Below, piece after piece: positions 26,536 through 42,100 of a stretch of 64,000 bases of DNA. Below the pieces are notes generated by a model. That model was not told the origin of the DNA. It saw only the letters and a list, made by a program, of their open reading frames with translations, and did not search any database. The DNA comes from Pardosa pseudoannulata (taxonomy: Eukaryota > Arthropoda > Arachnida > Araneae > Lycosidae), in assembly GCA_032207245.1 (NCBI GenBank), contig CM063508.1, forward strand, positions 189,632,596-189,696,595, written 5' to 3'. A program made the position numbers and the translations under genes. Every line of letters begins with the position of its first letter. Position 1 is the first letter of the stretch.

Positions 26536-29500
26536 TTCTTTAAATGATGTTAAAGTCTAACAAATGTGGTATGTGCGTGTTCGTCTTGAAGAGACCTACA
26601 CGCCCATATATAATATTCAATGTTTTAACCAAATTGAAAGGGCTTTTTGAGTGTCCCCATCTGAAAATACTGTGAAAAATATTCTAAAAATCTTCTTAAA
26701 ACAGAAGGCACGTCATAACAGTATTTAAATGATGTTAAAGTCTAACAAATGTGGTATGTGCGTGTTCGTCTTGAAGAGACCTACACGCCCATATATAATA
26801 TTCAATGTTTTAACAGAATTGAAAGGGCTTTTTGGGTGTCCCCATCTGAAAATACTGTGAAAAAGTTTCTAAAAATCTTCTTAAAACACAAGGCACGTCA
26901 TAACAGTATTTAAATGATGTTAAAGTCTAACAAATGTGGTATGTGCGTGTTCGTCTTGAAGAGACCTACACGCCCATATATAATATTCAATGTTTTAACC
27001 AAAATTGAAAGGGCTTTTTGAGTGTCCCCATCTGAAAATACTGTGAAAAATATTCTAAAAATCTTCTTAAAACAGAAGGCACGACATAACAGTATTTAAA
27101 TGATGTTAAAGTCTAACAAATGTGGTATGTGCGTGTTCGTCTTGAAGAGACCTACACGCCCATATATAATATTCAATGTTTTAACAGAATTGAAAGGGCT
27201 TTTTGAGTGTCCCCATCTGAAAATACTGTGAAAAATATTCTAAAAATCTTCTTAAAACAGAAGGCACGACATAACAGTATTTAAATGATGTTAAAGTCTA
27301 ACAAATGTGGTATGTGCGTGTTCGTCTTGAAGAGACCTACACGCCCATATATAATATTCAATGTTTTAACAGAATTGAAAGGGCTTTTTGAGTGTCCCCA
27401 TCTGAAAATACTGTGAAAAATATTCTAAAAATCTTCTTAAAACAGAAGGCACGACATAACAGTATTTAAATGATGTTAAAGTCTAACAAATGTGGTATGT
27501 GCGTGTTCGTCTTGAAGAGACCTACACGCCCATATATAATATTCAATGTTTTAAAAATTGAAAGGGCTTTTTGAGTGTCCCCATCTGAAAATACTGTGAA
27601 AAATATTCTAAAAATCTTCTTAAAACAGAAGGCACGACATAACAGTATTTAAATGATGTTAAAGTCTAACAAATGTGGTATGTGCGTGTTCGTCTTGAAG
27701 AGACCTACACGCCCATATATAATATTCAATGTTTTAACGAAATTGAAAGGGCTTTTTGAGTGTCCCCATCTGAAAATACTGTGAAAAATATTCTAAAAAT
27801 CTTCTTAAAACAGAAGGCACGTCATAACAGTATTTAAATGATGTTAAAGTCTAACAAATGTGGTATGTGCGTGTTCGTCTTGAAGAGACCTACACGCCCA
27901 TATATAATATTCAATGTTTTAACCAAATTGAAAGGGCTTTTTGAGTGTCCCCATCTGAAAATACTGTGAAAAATATTCTAAAAATCTTCTTAAAACAGAA
28001 GGCACGTCATAACAGTATTTAAATGATCTTAAAGTCTAACAAATGTGGTATGTGCGTGTTCGTCTTGAAGAGACCTACACGCCCATATATAATATTCAAT
28101 GTTTTAACAGAATTGAAAGGGCTTTTTGAGTGTCCCCATCTGAAAATACTGTGAAAAATATTCTAAAAATCTTCTTAAAACAGAAGGCACGACATAACAG
28201 TATTTAAATGATGTTAAAGTCTAACAAATGTGGTATGTGCGTGTTCGTCTTGAAGAGACCTACACGCCCATATATAATATTCAATGTTTTAACAGAATTG
28301 AAAGGGCTTTTTGAGTGTCCCCATCTGAAAATACTGTGAAAAATATTCTAAAAATCTTCTTAAAACAGAAGGCACGACATAACAGTATTTGAATGATCTT
28401 AAAGTCTAACAAATGTGGTATGTGCGTGTTCGTCTTGAAGAGACCTACACGACCATATATAATATTCAATGTTTTTACAGAATTGAAAGGGCTTTTTGAG
28501 TGTCCCCATCTGAAAATACTGTGAAAAATATTCTAAAAATCTTCTTAAAACAGAAGGCACGACATAACATTCTTTAAATGATGTTAAAGTCTAACAAATG
28601 TGGTATGTGCGTGTTCGTCTTGAAGAGACCTACACGCCCATATATAATATTCAATGTTTTAACCAAATTGAAAGGGCTTTTTGAGTGTCCCCATCTGAAA
28701 ATACTGTGAAAAATATTCTAAAAATCTTCTTAAAACAGAAGGCACGTCATAACATTCTTTGAATGATGTTAAAGTCTAACAAATGTGGTATGTGCGTGTT
28801 CGTCTTGAAGAGACCTACACGCCCATATATAATATTCAATGTTTTAACAGAATTGAAAGGGCTTTTTGAGTGTCCCCATCTGAAAATACTGTGAAAAATA
28901 TTCTAAAAATCTTCTTAAAACAGAAGGCACGTCATAACAGTATTTAAATGATCTTAAAGTCTAACAAATGTGGTATGTGCGTGTTCGTCTTGAAGAGACC
29001 TACACGCCCATATATAATATTCAATGTTTTAACTAAATTGAAAGGGCTTTTTGAGTGTCCCCATCTGAAAATACTGTGAAAAATATTCTAAAAATCTTCT
29101 TAAAACAGAAGGCACGACATAACATTATTTAAATGATGTTAAAGTCTAACAAATGTGGTATGTGCGTGTTCGTCTTGAAGAGACCTACACGCCCATATAT
29201 AATATTCAATATTTTAACCAAATTGAAAGGGCTTTTTGAGTGTCCCCATCTGAAAATACTGTGAAAAATATTCTAAAAATCTTCTTAAAACAGAAGGCAC
29301 GACATAACAGTATTTAAATGATGTTAAAGTCTAACAAATGTGGTATGTGCGTGTTCGTCTTGAAGAGACCTACACGCCCATATATAATACTCAATGTTTT
29401 AACAGAATTGAAAGGGCTTTTTGAGTGTCCCCATCTGAAAATACTGTGAAAAATATTCTAAAAATCTTCTTAAAACAGAAGGCACGACATAACAGTATTT

Positions 29501-32500
29501 AAATGATGTTAAAGTCTAACAAATGTGGTATGTGCGTGTTCGTCTTGAAGAGACCTACACGACCATATATAATATTCAATGTTTTAACAGAATTGAAAGG
29601 GCTTTTTGAGTGTCCCCATCTGAAATACTGTGAAAAATATTCTAAAAATCTTCTTAAAACAGAAGGCACGACATAACATTATTTAAATGATGTTAAAGTC
29701 TAACAAATGTGGTATGTGCGTGTTCGTCTTGAAGAGACCTACACGACCATATATAATATTCAATGTTTTAACCAAATTGAAAGGGCTTTTTGAGTGTCCC
29801 CATCTGAAAATACTGTGAAAAATATTCTAAAAATCTTCTTAAAACAGAAGGCACGTCATAACAGTATTTAAATGATGTTAAAGTCTAACAAATGTGGTAT
29901 GTGCGTGTTCGTCTTGAAGAGACCTACACGCCCATATATAATATTCAATGTTTTAACCAAATTGAAAGGGCTTTTTGAGTGTCCCCATCTGAAAATACTG
30001 TGAAAAATATTCTAAAAATCTTCTTAAAACAGAAGGCACGACATAACATTCTTTAAATGATGTTAAAGTCTAACAAATGTGGTATGTGCGTGTTCGTCTT
30101 GAAGAGACCTACACGCCCATATATAATATTCAATGTTTTAACCAAACTGAAAGGGCTTTTTGAGTGTCCCCATCTGAAGATACTGTGAAAAATATTCTAA
30201 AAATCTTCTTAAAACAGAAGGCACGACATAACATTCTTTAAATGATGTTAAAGTCTAACAAATGTGGTATGTGCGTGTTCGTCTTGAAGAGACCTACACG
30301 CCCATATATAATATTCAATGTTTTAACCAAATTGAAAGGGCTTTTTGAGTGTCCCCATCTGAAAATACTGTGAAAAATATTCTAAAAATCTTCTTAAAAC
30401 AGAAGGCACGACATAACAGTATTTAAATGATGTTAAAGTCTAACAAATGTGGTATGTGCGTGTTCGTCTTGAAGAGACCTACACGCCCATATATAATATT
30501 CAATGTTTTAACCAAATTGAAAGGGCTTTTTGAGTGTCCCCATCTGAAAATACTGTGAAAAATATTCTAAAAATCTTCTTAAAACAGAAGGCACGACATA
30601 ACATTTTTTAAATGATGTTAAAGTCTAACAAATGTGGTATGTGCGTGTTCGTCTTGAAGAGACCTACACGATTATATATAATATTCAATGTTTTAACAGA
30701 ACTGAAAGGGCTTTTTGAGTGTCCCCATCTGAAAATACTGTGAAAAATATTCTAAAAATCTTCTTAAAACAGAAGGCACGTCATAACAGTATTTAAATGA
30801 TGTTAAAGTCTAACAAATGTGGTATGTGCGTGTTCGTCTTGAAGAGACCTACACGACCATATATAATATTCAATGTTTTAACCAAATTGAAAGGGCTTTT
30901 TGAGTGTCCCCATCTGAAAATACTGTGAAAAATATTCTAAAAATCTTCTTAAAACAGAAGGCACGTCATAACAGTATTTAAATGATGTTAAAGTCTAACA
31001 AATGTGGTATGTGCGTGTTCGTCTTGAAGAGACCTACACGCCCATATATAATATTCAATGTTTTAACAAATTGAAAGGGCTTTTTGAGTGTCCCCATCTG
31101 AAAATACTGTGAAAAATATTCTAAAAATCTTCTTAAAACAGAAGGCACGTCATAACATTCTTTAAATGATGTTAAAGTCTAACAAATGTGGTATGTGCGT
31201 GTTCGTCTTGAAGAGACCTACACGACCATATATAATATTCAATGTTTTAACAGAACTGAAAGGGCTTTTTGAGTGTCCCCATCTGAAGATACTGTGAAAA
31301 ATATTCTAAAAATCTTCTTAAAACAGAAGGCACGTCATAACAGTATTTAAATGATCTTAAAGTCTAACAAATGTGGTATGTGCGTGTTCGTCTTGAAGAG
31401 ACCTACACGCCCATATATAATATTCAATGTTTTAACCAGAATTGAAAGGGCTTTTTGAGTGTCCCCATCTGAAAATACTGTGAAAAATATTCTAAAAATC
31501 TTCTTAAAACAGAAGGCACGTCATAACAGTATTTAAATGATCTTAAAGTCTAACAAATGTGGTATGTGCGTGTTCGTCTTGAAGAGACCTACACGCCCAT
31601 ATATAATATTCAATGTTTTAACAGAATTGAAAGGGCTTTTTGAGTGTCCCCATCTGAAAATACTGTGAAAAATATTCTAAAAATCTTCTTAAAACAGAAG
31701 GCACGACATAACATTCTTTAAATGATGTTAAAGTCTAACAAATGTGGTATGTGCGTGTTCGTCTTGAAGAGACCTACACGCCCATATATAATATTCAATG
31801 TTTTAACAGAATTGAAAGGGCTTTTTGAGTGTCCCCATCTGAAAATACTGTGAAAAATATTCTAAAAATCTTCTTAAAACAGAAGGCACGACATAACATT
31901 CTTTAAATGATGTTAAAGTCTAACAAATGTGGTATGTGCGTGTTCGTCTTGAAGAGACCTACACGCCCATATATAATATTCAATGTTTTAACAGAATTGA
32001 AAGGGCTTTTTGAGTGTCCCCATCTGAAAATACTGTGAAAAATATTCTAAAAATCTTCTTAAAACAGATGGCACGACATAACAGTGTTTAAATGATGTTA
32101 AAGTCTAACAAATGTGGTATGTGCGTGTTCGTCTTGAAGAGACCTACCCTTCCATATATAATATTCAATGTTTTAACAGAATTGAAAGGGCTTTTTGAGT
32201 GTCCCCATCTGAAAATACTGTGAAAAATATTCTAAAAATCTTCTTAAAACAGAAGGCACGACATAACAGTATTTAAATGATGTTAAAGTCTAACAAATGT
32301 GGTATGTGCGTGTTCGTCTTGAAGAGACCTACACGCCCATATATAATATTCAATGTTTTAACAGAATTGAAAGGGCTTTTTGAGTGTCCCCATCTGAAAA
32401 TACTGTGAAAAATATTCTAAAAATCTTCTTAAAACAGAAGGCACGACATAACAGTATTTAAATGATGTTAAAGTCTAACAAATGTGGTATGTGCGTGTTC

Positions 32501-35500
32501 GTCTTGAAGAGACCTACACGCCCATATATAATATTCAATGTTTTAACATACTGAAAGGGCTTTTTGAGTGTCCCCATCTGAAAATACTGTGAAAAATATT
32601 CTAAAAATCTTCTTAAAACAGAAGGCACGTCATAACAGTATTTAAATGATGTTAAAGTCTAACAAATGTGGTATGTGCGTGTTCGTCTTGAAGAGACCTA
32701 CACGCCCATATATAATATTCAATGTTTTAACAGAATTGAAAGGGCTTTTTGAGTGTCCCCATCTAAAAATACTGTGAAAAATATTCTAAAAATCTTCTTA
32801 AAACAGAAGGCACGACATAACAATGTTTAAATGATGTTAAAGTCTAACAAATGTGGTATGTGCGTGTTCGTCTTGAAGAGACCTACACGCCCATATATAA
32901 TATTCAATGTTTTAACCAAATTGAAAGGGCTTTTTGAGTGTCCCCATCTGAAAATACTGTGAAAAATATTCTAAAAATCTTCTTAAAACAGAAGGCACGA
33001 CATAACAGTATTTAAATGATGTTAAAGTCTAACAAATGTGGTATGTGCGTGTTCGTCTTGAAGAGACCTACACGCCCATATATAATATTCAATGTTTTAA
33101 CCAAATTGAAAGGGCTTTTTGAGTGTCCCCATCTGAAAATACTGTGAAAAATATTCTAAAAATCTTCTTAAAACAGAAGGCACGTCATAACAGTATTTAA
33201 ATGATGTTAAAGTCTAACAAATGTGGTATGTGCGTGTTCGTCTTGAAGAGACCTACACGCCCATATATAATATTCAATGTTTTAACTGACTGAAAGGGCT
33301 TTTTGAGTGTCCCCATCTGAAAATACTGTGAAAAATATTCTAAAAATCTTCTTAAAACAGAAGGCACGACATAACAGTATTTAAATGATGTTAAAGTCTA
33401 ACAAATGTGGTATGTGCGTGTTCGTCTTGAAGAGACCTACACGCCCATATATAATATTCAATGTTTTAACAGAATTGAAAGGGCTTTTTGAGTGTCCCCA
33501 TCTGAAAATACTGTGAAAAATATTCTAAAAATCTTCTTAAAACAGAAGGCACGACATAACAGTATTTAAATGATGTTAAAGTCTAACAAATGTGGTATGT
33601 GCGTGTTCGTCTTGAAGAGACCTACACGCCCATATATAATATTCAATGTTTTAACAGAATTGAAAGGGCTTTTTGAGTGTCCCCATCTGAAAATACTGTG
33701 AAAAATATTCTAAAAATCTTCTTAAAACAGAAGGCACGACATAACAGTATTTAAATGATGTTAAAGTCTAACAAATGTGGTATGTGCGTGTTCGTCTTGA
33801 AGAGACCTACACGCCCATATATAATATTCAATGTTTTAACAGAATTGAAAGGGCTTTTTGAGTGTCCCCATCTGAAAATACTGTGAAAAATATTCTAAAA
33901 ATCTTCTTAAAACAGAAGGCACGACATAACATTCTTTAAATGATGTTAAAGTCTAACAAATGTGGTATGTGCGTGTTCGTCTTGAAGAGACCTACACGCC
34001 CATATATAATATTCAATGTTTTAACAGAATTGAAAGGGCTTTTTGAGTGTCCCCATCTGAAAATACTGTGAAAAATATTCTAAAAATCTTCTTAAAACAG
34101 ATGGCACGTCATAACAGTATTTAAATGATGTTAAAGTCTAACAAATGTGGTATGTGCGTGTTCGTCTTGAAGAGACCTACACGCCCATATATAATATTCA
34201 ATGTTTTAACCAAATTGAAAGGGCTTTTTGAGTGTCCCCATCTGAAAATACTGTGAAAAATATTCTAAAAATCTTCTTAAAACAGAAGGCACGTCATAAC
34301 AGTATTTAAATGATGTTAAAGTCTAACAAATGTGGTATGTGCGTGTTCGTCTTGAAGAGACCTACACGCCCATATATAATATTCAATGTTTTAACAGATT
34401 TGAAAGGGCTTTTTGAGTGTCCCCATCTGAAAATACTGTGAAAAATATTCTAAAAATCTTCTTAAAACAGAAGGCACGTCATAACAGTATTTAAATGATG
34501 TTAAAGTCTAACAAATGTGGTATGTGCGTGTTCGTCTTGAAGAGACCTACACGACCATATATAATATTCAATGTTTTAACAGAATTGAAAGGGCTTTTTG
34601 AGTGTCCCCATCTGAAAATACTGTGAAAAATATTCTAAAAATCTTCTTAAAACAGAAGGCACGACATAACAGTGTTTAAATGATGTTAAAGTCTAACAAA
34701 TGTGGTATGTGCGTGTTCGTCTTGAAGAGACCTACACGCCCATATATAATATTCAATGTTTTAACAGAATTGAAAGGGCTTTTTGAGTGTCCCCATCTGA
34801 AAATACTGTGAAAAATATTCTAAAAATCTTCTTAAAACAGATGGCACGTCATAACAGTATTTAAATGATGTTAAAGTCTAACAAATGTGGTATGTGCGTG
34901 TTCGTCTTGAAGAGACCTACACGTTAATATATTATATTCATTGTTTTAACAGAATTGAAAGGGCTTTTTGAGTGTCCCCATCTGAAAATACGGCGAAAAA
35001 TATTCTAAAAATCTTCTTAAAACAGAAGGCATGACATAACAGTATTTAAATGATGTTAAAGTCTAACAAATGTGGTATGTGCGTGTTCGTCTTGAAGAGA
35101 CCTACACGCCCATATATAATATTCAATGTTTTAACAGAATTGAAAGGGCTTTTTGAGTGTCCCCATCTGAAAATACTGTGAAAAATATTCTAAAAATCTT
35201 CTTAAAACAGATGGCACGTCATAACAGTATTTAAATGATGTTAAAGTCTAACAAATGTGGTATGTGCGTGTTCGTCTTGAAGAGACCTACACGCCCATAT
35301 ATAATATTCAATGTTTTAACAGAATTGAAAGGGCTTTTTGAGTGTCCCCATCTGAAAATACTGTGAAAAATATTCTAAAAATCTTCTTAAAACAGAAGGC
35401 ACGTCATAACAGTATTTAAATGATGTTAAAGTCTAACAAATGTGGTATGTGCGTGTTCGTCTTGAAGAGACCTACACGCCCATATATAATATTCAATGTT

Positions 35501-38500
35501 TTAACAGAATTGAAAGGGCTTTTTGAGTGTCCCCATCTGAAGATACTGTGAAAAATATTCTAAAAATCTTCTTAAAACAGAAGGCACGTCATAACAGTAT
35601 TTAAATGATCTTAAAGTCTAACAAATGTGGTATGTGCGTGTTCGTCTTGAAGAGACCTACACGACCATATATAATATTCAATGTTTTAACAGAACTGAAA
35701 GGGCTTTTTGAGTGTCCCCATCTGAAAATACTGTGAAAAATATTCTAAAAATCTTCTTAAAACAGAAGGCACGACATAACATTCTTTAAATGATGTTAAA
35801 GTCTAACAAATGTGGTATGTGCGTGTTCGTCTTGAAGAGACCTACACGCCCATATATAATATTCAATGTTTTAACCAAATTGAAAGGGCTTTTTGAGTGT
35901 CCCCATCTGAAAATACTGTGAAAAATATTCTAAATATCTTCTTAAAACAGAAGGCACGACATAACATTTTTTAAATGATGTTAAAGTCTAACAAATGTGG
36001 TATGTGCGTGTTCGTCTTGAAGAGACCTACACGAATATATATAATATTCAATGTTTTAACAGAACTGAAAGGGCTTTTTGAGTGTCCCCATCTGAAAATA
36101 CTGTGAAAAATATTCTAAAAATCTTCTTAAAACAGAAGGCACGACATAACATTCTTTAAATGATGTTAAAGTCTAACAAATGTGGTATGTGCGTGTTCGT
36201 CTTGAAGAGACCTACACGCCCATATATAATATTCAATGTTTTAACCAAATTGAAAGGGCTTTTTGAGTGTCCCCATCTGAAAATACTGTGAAAAATATTC
36301 TAAAAATCTTCTTAAAACAGAAGGCACGTCATAACAGTATTTAAATGATGTTAAAGTCTAACAAATGTGGTATGTGCGTGTTCGTCTTGAAGAGACCTAC
36401 ACGCCCATATATAATATTCAATGTTTTAACAGAATTGAAAGGGCTTTTTGAGTGTCCCCATCTGAAAATACTGTGAAAAATATTCTAAAAATCTTCTTAA
36501 AACAGAAGGCACGACATAACAGTATTTTAAATGATGTTAAAGTCTAACAAATGTGGTATGTGCGTGTTCGTCTTGAAGAGACCTACACGCCCATATATAA
36601 TATTCAATGTTTTAACCAAATTGAAAGGGCTTTTTGAGTGTCCCCATCTGAAAATACTGTGAAAAATATTCTAAAAATCTTCTTAAAACAGAAGGCACGA
36701 CATAACAGTTTTTAAATGATGTTAAAGTCTAACAAATGTGGTATGTTGTGCGTGTTCGTCTTGAAGAGACCTACACGACCATATATAATATTCAATGTTT
36801 TAACAAAATTGAAAGGGCTTTTTGAGTGTCCCCATCTGAAAATACTGTGAAAAATATTCTAAAAATCTTCTTAAAACAGAAGGCATGTCATAACAGTATT
36901 TAAATGATCTTAAAGTCTAACAAATGTGGTATGTGCGTGTTCGTCTTGAAGAGACCTACACGCCCATATATAATATTCAATGTTTTAACAGAATTGAAAG
37001 GGCTTTTTGAGTGTCCCCATCTGAAAATACTGTGAAAAATATTCTAAAAATCTTCTTAAAACAGAAGGCACGTCATAACAGTATTTAAATGATCTTAAAG
37101 TCTAACAAATGTGGTATGTGCGTGTTCGTCTTGAAGAGACCTACACGCCCATATGTAATATTCAATGTTTTAACCAAATTGTAAGGGCCTTTTTGAGTGT
37201 CCCCATCTGAAAATACTGTGAAAAATATTCTAAAAATCTTCTTAAAACAGAAGGCACGACATAACAGTATTTAAATGATGTTAAAGTCTAACAAATGTGG
37301 TATGTGCGTGTTCGTCTTGAAGAGACCTACACGCCCATATATAATATTCAATGTTTTAACCAAATTGAAAGGGCTTTTTGAGTGTCCCCATCTGAAAATA
37401 CTGTGAAAAATATTCTAAAAATCTTCTTAAAACAGAAGGCACGACATAACAATGTTTAAATGATGTTAAAGTCTAACAAATGTGGTATGTACCTGTTCGT
37501 CTTGAAGAGACCTACACGCCCATATATAATATTTAATCTTTTAACCAAATTGAAAGGGCTTTTTAAGTGTCCACATCTGAAAATACTGTGAAAAATATTC
37601 TAAAAATCTTCTTAAAACAGAAGGCACGTCATAACAGTATTTAAATGATGTTAAAGTCTAACAAATGTGGTATGTGCGTGTTCGTCTTGAAGAGACCTAC
37701 ACGCCCATATATAATATTCAATGTTTTAACAGAATTGAAAGGGCTTTTTGAGTGTCCCCATCTGAAAATACTGTGAAAAATATTCTAAAAATCTTCTTAA
37801 AACAGAAGGCACGACATAACAGTATTTAAATGATGTTAAAGTCTAACAAATGTGGTATGTGCGTGTTCGTCTTGAAGAGACCTACACGCCCATATATAAT
37901 ATTCAATGTTTTAACAGGATTGAAAGGGCTTTTTGAGTGTCCCCATCTGAAAATACTGTGAAAAATATTCTAAATATCTTCTTAAAACAGAAGGCACGAC
38001 ATAACATTATTTAAATGATGTTAAAGTCTAACAAATGTGGTATGTGCGTGTTCGTCTTGAAGAGACCTACACGCCCATATATAATATTCAATGTTTTAAC
38101 CAAATTGAAAGGGCTTTTTGAGTGTCCCCATCTGAAAATACTGTGAAAAATATTCTAAAATCTTCTTAAAACAGAAGGCACGTCATAACAGTATTTAAAT
38201 GATGTTAAAGTCTAACAAATGTGGTATGTGCGTGTTCGTCTTGAAGAGACCTACACGACCATATATAATATTCAATGTTTTAACAGAATTGAAAGGGCTT
38301 TTTGAGTGTCCCCATCTGAAAATACTGTGAAAAATATTCTAAATATCTTCTTAAAACAGAAGGCACGACATAACATTTTTTAAATGATGTTAAAGTCTAA
38401 CAAATGTGGTATGTGCGTGTTCGTCTTGAAGAGACCTACACGCCCATATATAATATTCAATGTTTTAACAGAATTGAAAGGGCTTTTTGAGTGTCCCCAT

Positions 38501-39199
38501 CTGAAAATACTGTGAAAAATATTCTAAAAATCTTCTTAAAACAGAAGGCACGACATAACATTATTTAAATGATGTTAAAGTCTAACAAATGTGGTATGTG
38601 CGTGTTCGTCTTGAAGAGACCTACACGCCCATATATAATATTCAATGTTTTAACAGAACTGAAAGGGCTTTTTGAGTGTCCCCATCTGAAAATACTGTGA
38701 AAAATATTCTAAAAATCTTCTTAAAACAGAAGGCACGACATAACAATGTTTAAATGATGTTAAAGTCTAACAAATGTGGTATGTGCGTGTTCGTCTTGAA
38801 GAGACCTACACGCCCATATATAATATTCAATGTTTTAATAAAATTGAAAGGGCTTTTTGAGTGTCCCCATCTGAAAATACTGTGAAAAATATTCTAAAAA
38901 TCTTCTTAAAACAGAAGGCACGTCATAACAGTATTTAAATGATGTTAAAGTCTAACAAATGTGGTATGTGCGTGTTCGTCTTGAAGAGACCTACACGCCC
39001 ATATATAATATTCAATGTTTTAAAGAAATTGAAAGGGCTTTTTGAGTGTCCCCATCTGAAAATACTGTGAAAAATATTCTAAAAATCTTCTTAAAACAGA
39101 AGGCACGACATAACAGTATTTAAATGATGTTAAAGTCTAACAAATGTGGTATGTGCGTGTTCGTCTTGAAGAGACCTACACGACCATATATAATATTCA

Positions 39200-42100
39200 A
39201 TGTTTTAACAGAACTGAAAGGGCTTTTTGAGTGTCCCCATCTGAAAATACTGTGAAAAATATTCTAAAAATCTTCTTAAAACAGAAGGCACGACATAACA
39301 GTATTTAAATGATGTTAAAGTCTAACAAATGTGGTATGTGCGTGTTCGTCTTGAAGAGACCTACACGCCCATATATAATATTCAATGTTTTAACAGAATT
39401 GAAAGGGCTTTTTGAGTGTCCCCATCTGAAAATACTGTGAAAAATATTCTAAAAATCTTCTTAAAACAGAAGGCACGACATAACATTGTTTAAATGATGT
39501 TAAAGTCTAACAAATGTGGTATGTGCGTGTTCGTCTTGAAGAGACCTACACGCCCATATATAATATTCAATGTTTTAACTGACTGAAAGGGCTTTTTGAG
39601 TGTCCCCATCTGAAAATACTGTGAAAAATATTCTAAAAATCTTCTTAAAACAGAAGGCACGTCATAACAGTATTTAAATGATGTTAAAGTCTAACAAATG
39701 TGGTATGTGCGTGTTCGTCTTGAAGAGACCTACACGCCCATATATAATATTCAATGTTTTAACCAAATTGAAAGGGCTTTTTGAGTGTCCCCATCTGAAA
39801 ATACTGTGAAAAATATTCTAAAAATCTTCTTAAAACAGAAGGCACGTCATAACAGTATTTAAATGATGTTAAAGTCTAACAAATGTGGTATGTGCGTGTT
39901 CGTCTTGAAGAGACCTACACGCCCATATATAATATTCAATGTTTTAACAGACTGAAAGGGCTTTTTGAGTGTCCCCATCTGAAAATACTGTGAAAAATAT
40001 TCTAAAAATCTTCTTAAAACAGAAGGCACGACAAAATTTATTTAAATGATGTTAAAGTCTAACAAATGTGGTATGTGCGTGTTCGTCTTGAAGAGACCTA
40101 CACGCCCATATATAATATTCAATGTTTTAACCAAATTGAAAGGGCTTTTTGAGTGTCCCCATCTGAAAATACTGTGAAAAATATTCTAAAAATCTTCTTA
40201 AAACAGAAGGCACGACATAACAGTATTTAAATGATGTTAAAGTCTAACAAATGTGGTATGTGCGTGTTCGTCTTGAAGAGACCTACACGCCCATATATAA
40301 TATTCAATGTTTTAACCAAATTGAAAGGGCTTTTTGAGTGTCCCCATCTGAAAAATACTGTGAAAAATATTCTAAAAATCTTCTTAAAACAGAAGGCACG
40401 TCATAACAGTATTTAAATGATGTTAAAGTCTAACAAATGTGGTATGTGCGTGTTCGTCTTGAAGAGACCTACACGCCCATATATAATATTCAATGTTTTA
40501 ACCAAATTGAAAGGGCTTTTTGAGTGTCCCCATCTGAAAATACTGTGAAAAATATTCTAAAAATCTTCTTAAAACAGAAGGCACGTCATAACAGTATTTA
40601 AATGATGTTAAAGTCTAACAAATGTGGTATGTGCGTGTTCGTCTTGAAGAGACCTACACGCCCATATATAATATTCAATGTTTTAACCAAATTGAAAGGG
40701 CTTTTTGAGTGTCCCCATCTGAAAATACTGTGAAAAATATTCTAAAAATCTTCTTAAAACAGAAGGCACGTCATAACATTTTTTAAATGATGTTAAAGTC
40801 TAACAAATGTGGTATGTGCGTGTTCGTCTTGAAGAGACCTACACGCCCATATATAATATTCAATGTTTTAACAGAATTGAAAGGGCTTTTTGAGTGTCCC
40901 CATCTGAAAATACTGTGAAAAATATTCTAAAAATCTTCTTAAAACAGAAGGCACGTCATAACAGTTTTTAAATGATGTTAAAGTCTAACAAATGTGGTAT
41001 GTGCGTGTTCGTCTTGAAGAGACCTACACGCCCATATATAATATTCAATGTTTTAACCAAATGGAAAGGGCTTTTTGAGTGTCCCCATCTGAAAATACTG
41101 TGAAAAATATTCTAAAAATCTTCTTAAAACAGAAGGCACGACATAACATTATTTAAATGATGTTAAAGTCTAACAAATGTGGTATGTGCGTGTTCGTCTT
41201 GAAGAGACCTACACGCCCATATATAATATTCAATGTTTTAACAGAACTGAAAGGGCTTTTTGAGTGTCCCCATCTGAAAATACTGTGAAAAATATTCTAA
41301 AAATCTTCTTAAAACAGAAGGCACGACATAACAGTATTTAAATGATGTTAAAGTCTAACAAATGTGGTATGTGCGTGTTCGTCTTGAAGAGACCTACACG
41401 CCCATATATAATATTCAATGTTTTAACCAAATTGAAAGGGCTTTTTGAGTGTCCCCATCTGAAAATACTGTGAAAAATATTCTAAAAATCTTCTTAAAAC
41501 AGAAGGCACGTCATAACAGTATTTAAATGATGTTAAAGTCTAACAAATGTGGTATGTGCGTGTTCGTCTTGAAGAGACCTACACGCCCATATATAATATT
41601 CAATGTTTTAACCAAATTGAAAGGGCTTTTTGAGTGTCCCCATCTGAAAATACTGTGAAAAATATTCTAAAAATCTTCTTAAAACAGAAGGCACGTCATA
41701 ACAGTATTTAAATGATGTTAAAGTCTAACAAATGTGGTATGTGCGTGTTCGTCTTGAAGAGACCTACACGCCCATATATAATATTCAATGTTTTAACCAA
41801 ATTGAAAGGGCTTTTTGAGTGTCCCCATCTAAAAATACTGTGAAAAATATTCTAAAAATCTTCTTAAAACAGAAGGCACGACATAACAATGTTTAAATGA
41901 TGTTAAAGTCTAACAAATGTGGTATGTGCGTGTTCGTCTTGAAGAGACCTACACGCCCATATATAATATTCAATGTTTTAACCAAATTGAAAGGGCTTTT
42001 TGAGTGTCCCCATCTGAAAATACTGTGAAAAATATTCTAAAAATCTTCTTAAAACAGAAGGCACGTCATAACAGTATTTAAATGATGTTAAAGTCTAACA

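Larger units (their letters stand above)
1..37110 (+). repeat. Left variant domain of the array (GATCTT- and ACGACC-containing copies)
   Basis: Copies with GATCTT in place of GATGTT occur repeatedly from about 1,213 to 37,091 and I saw none to the right of that within the intact array. Copies with ACGACC in place of ACGCCC are common here and the last ones lie at about 38,267 and 39,181. The CATTCTTT form is also frequent here and almost absent afterwards, with one late copy near 49,467. GATCTT almost always occurs together with GTCATAACAGTATTT, so the variants travel as linked haplotypes. The copies are intermixed without a regular order, so I could not define a fixed higher-order repeat. 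Confidence 0.75.
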
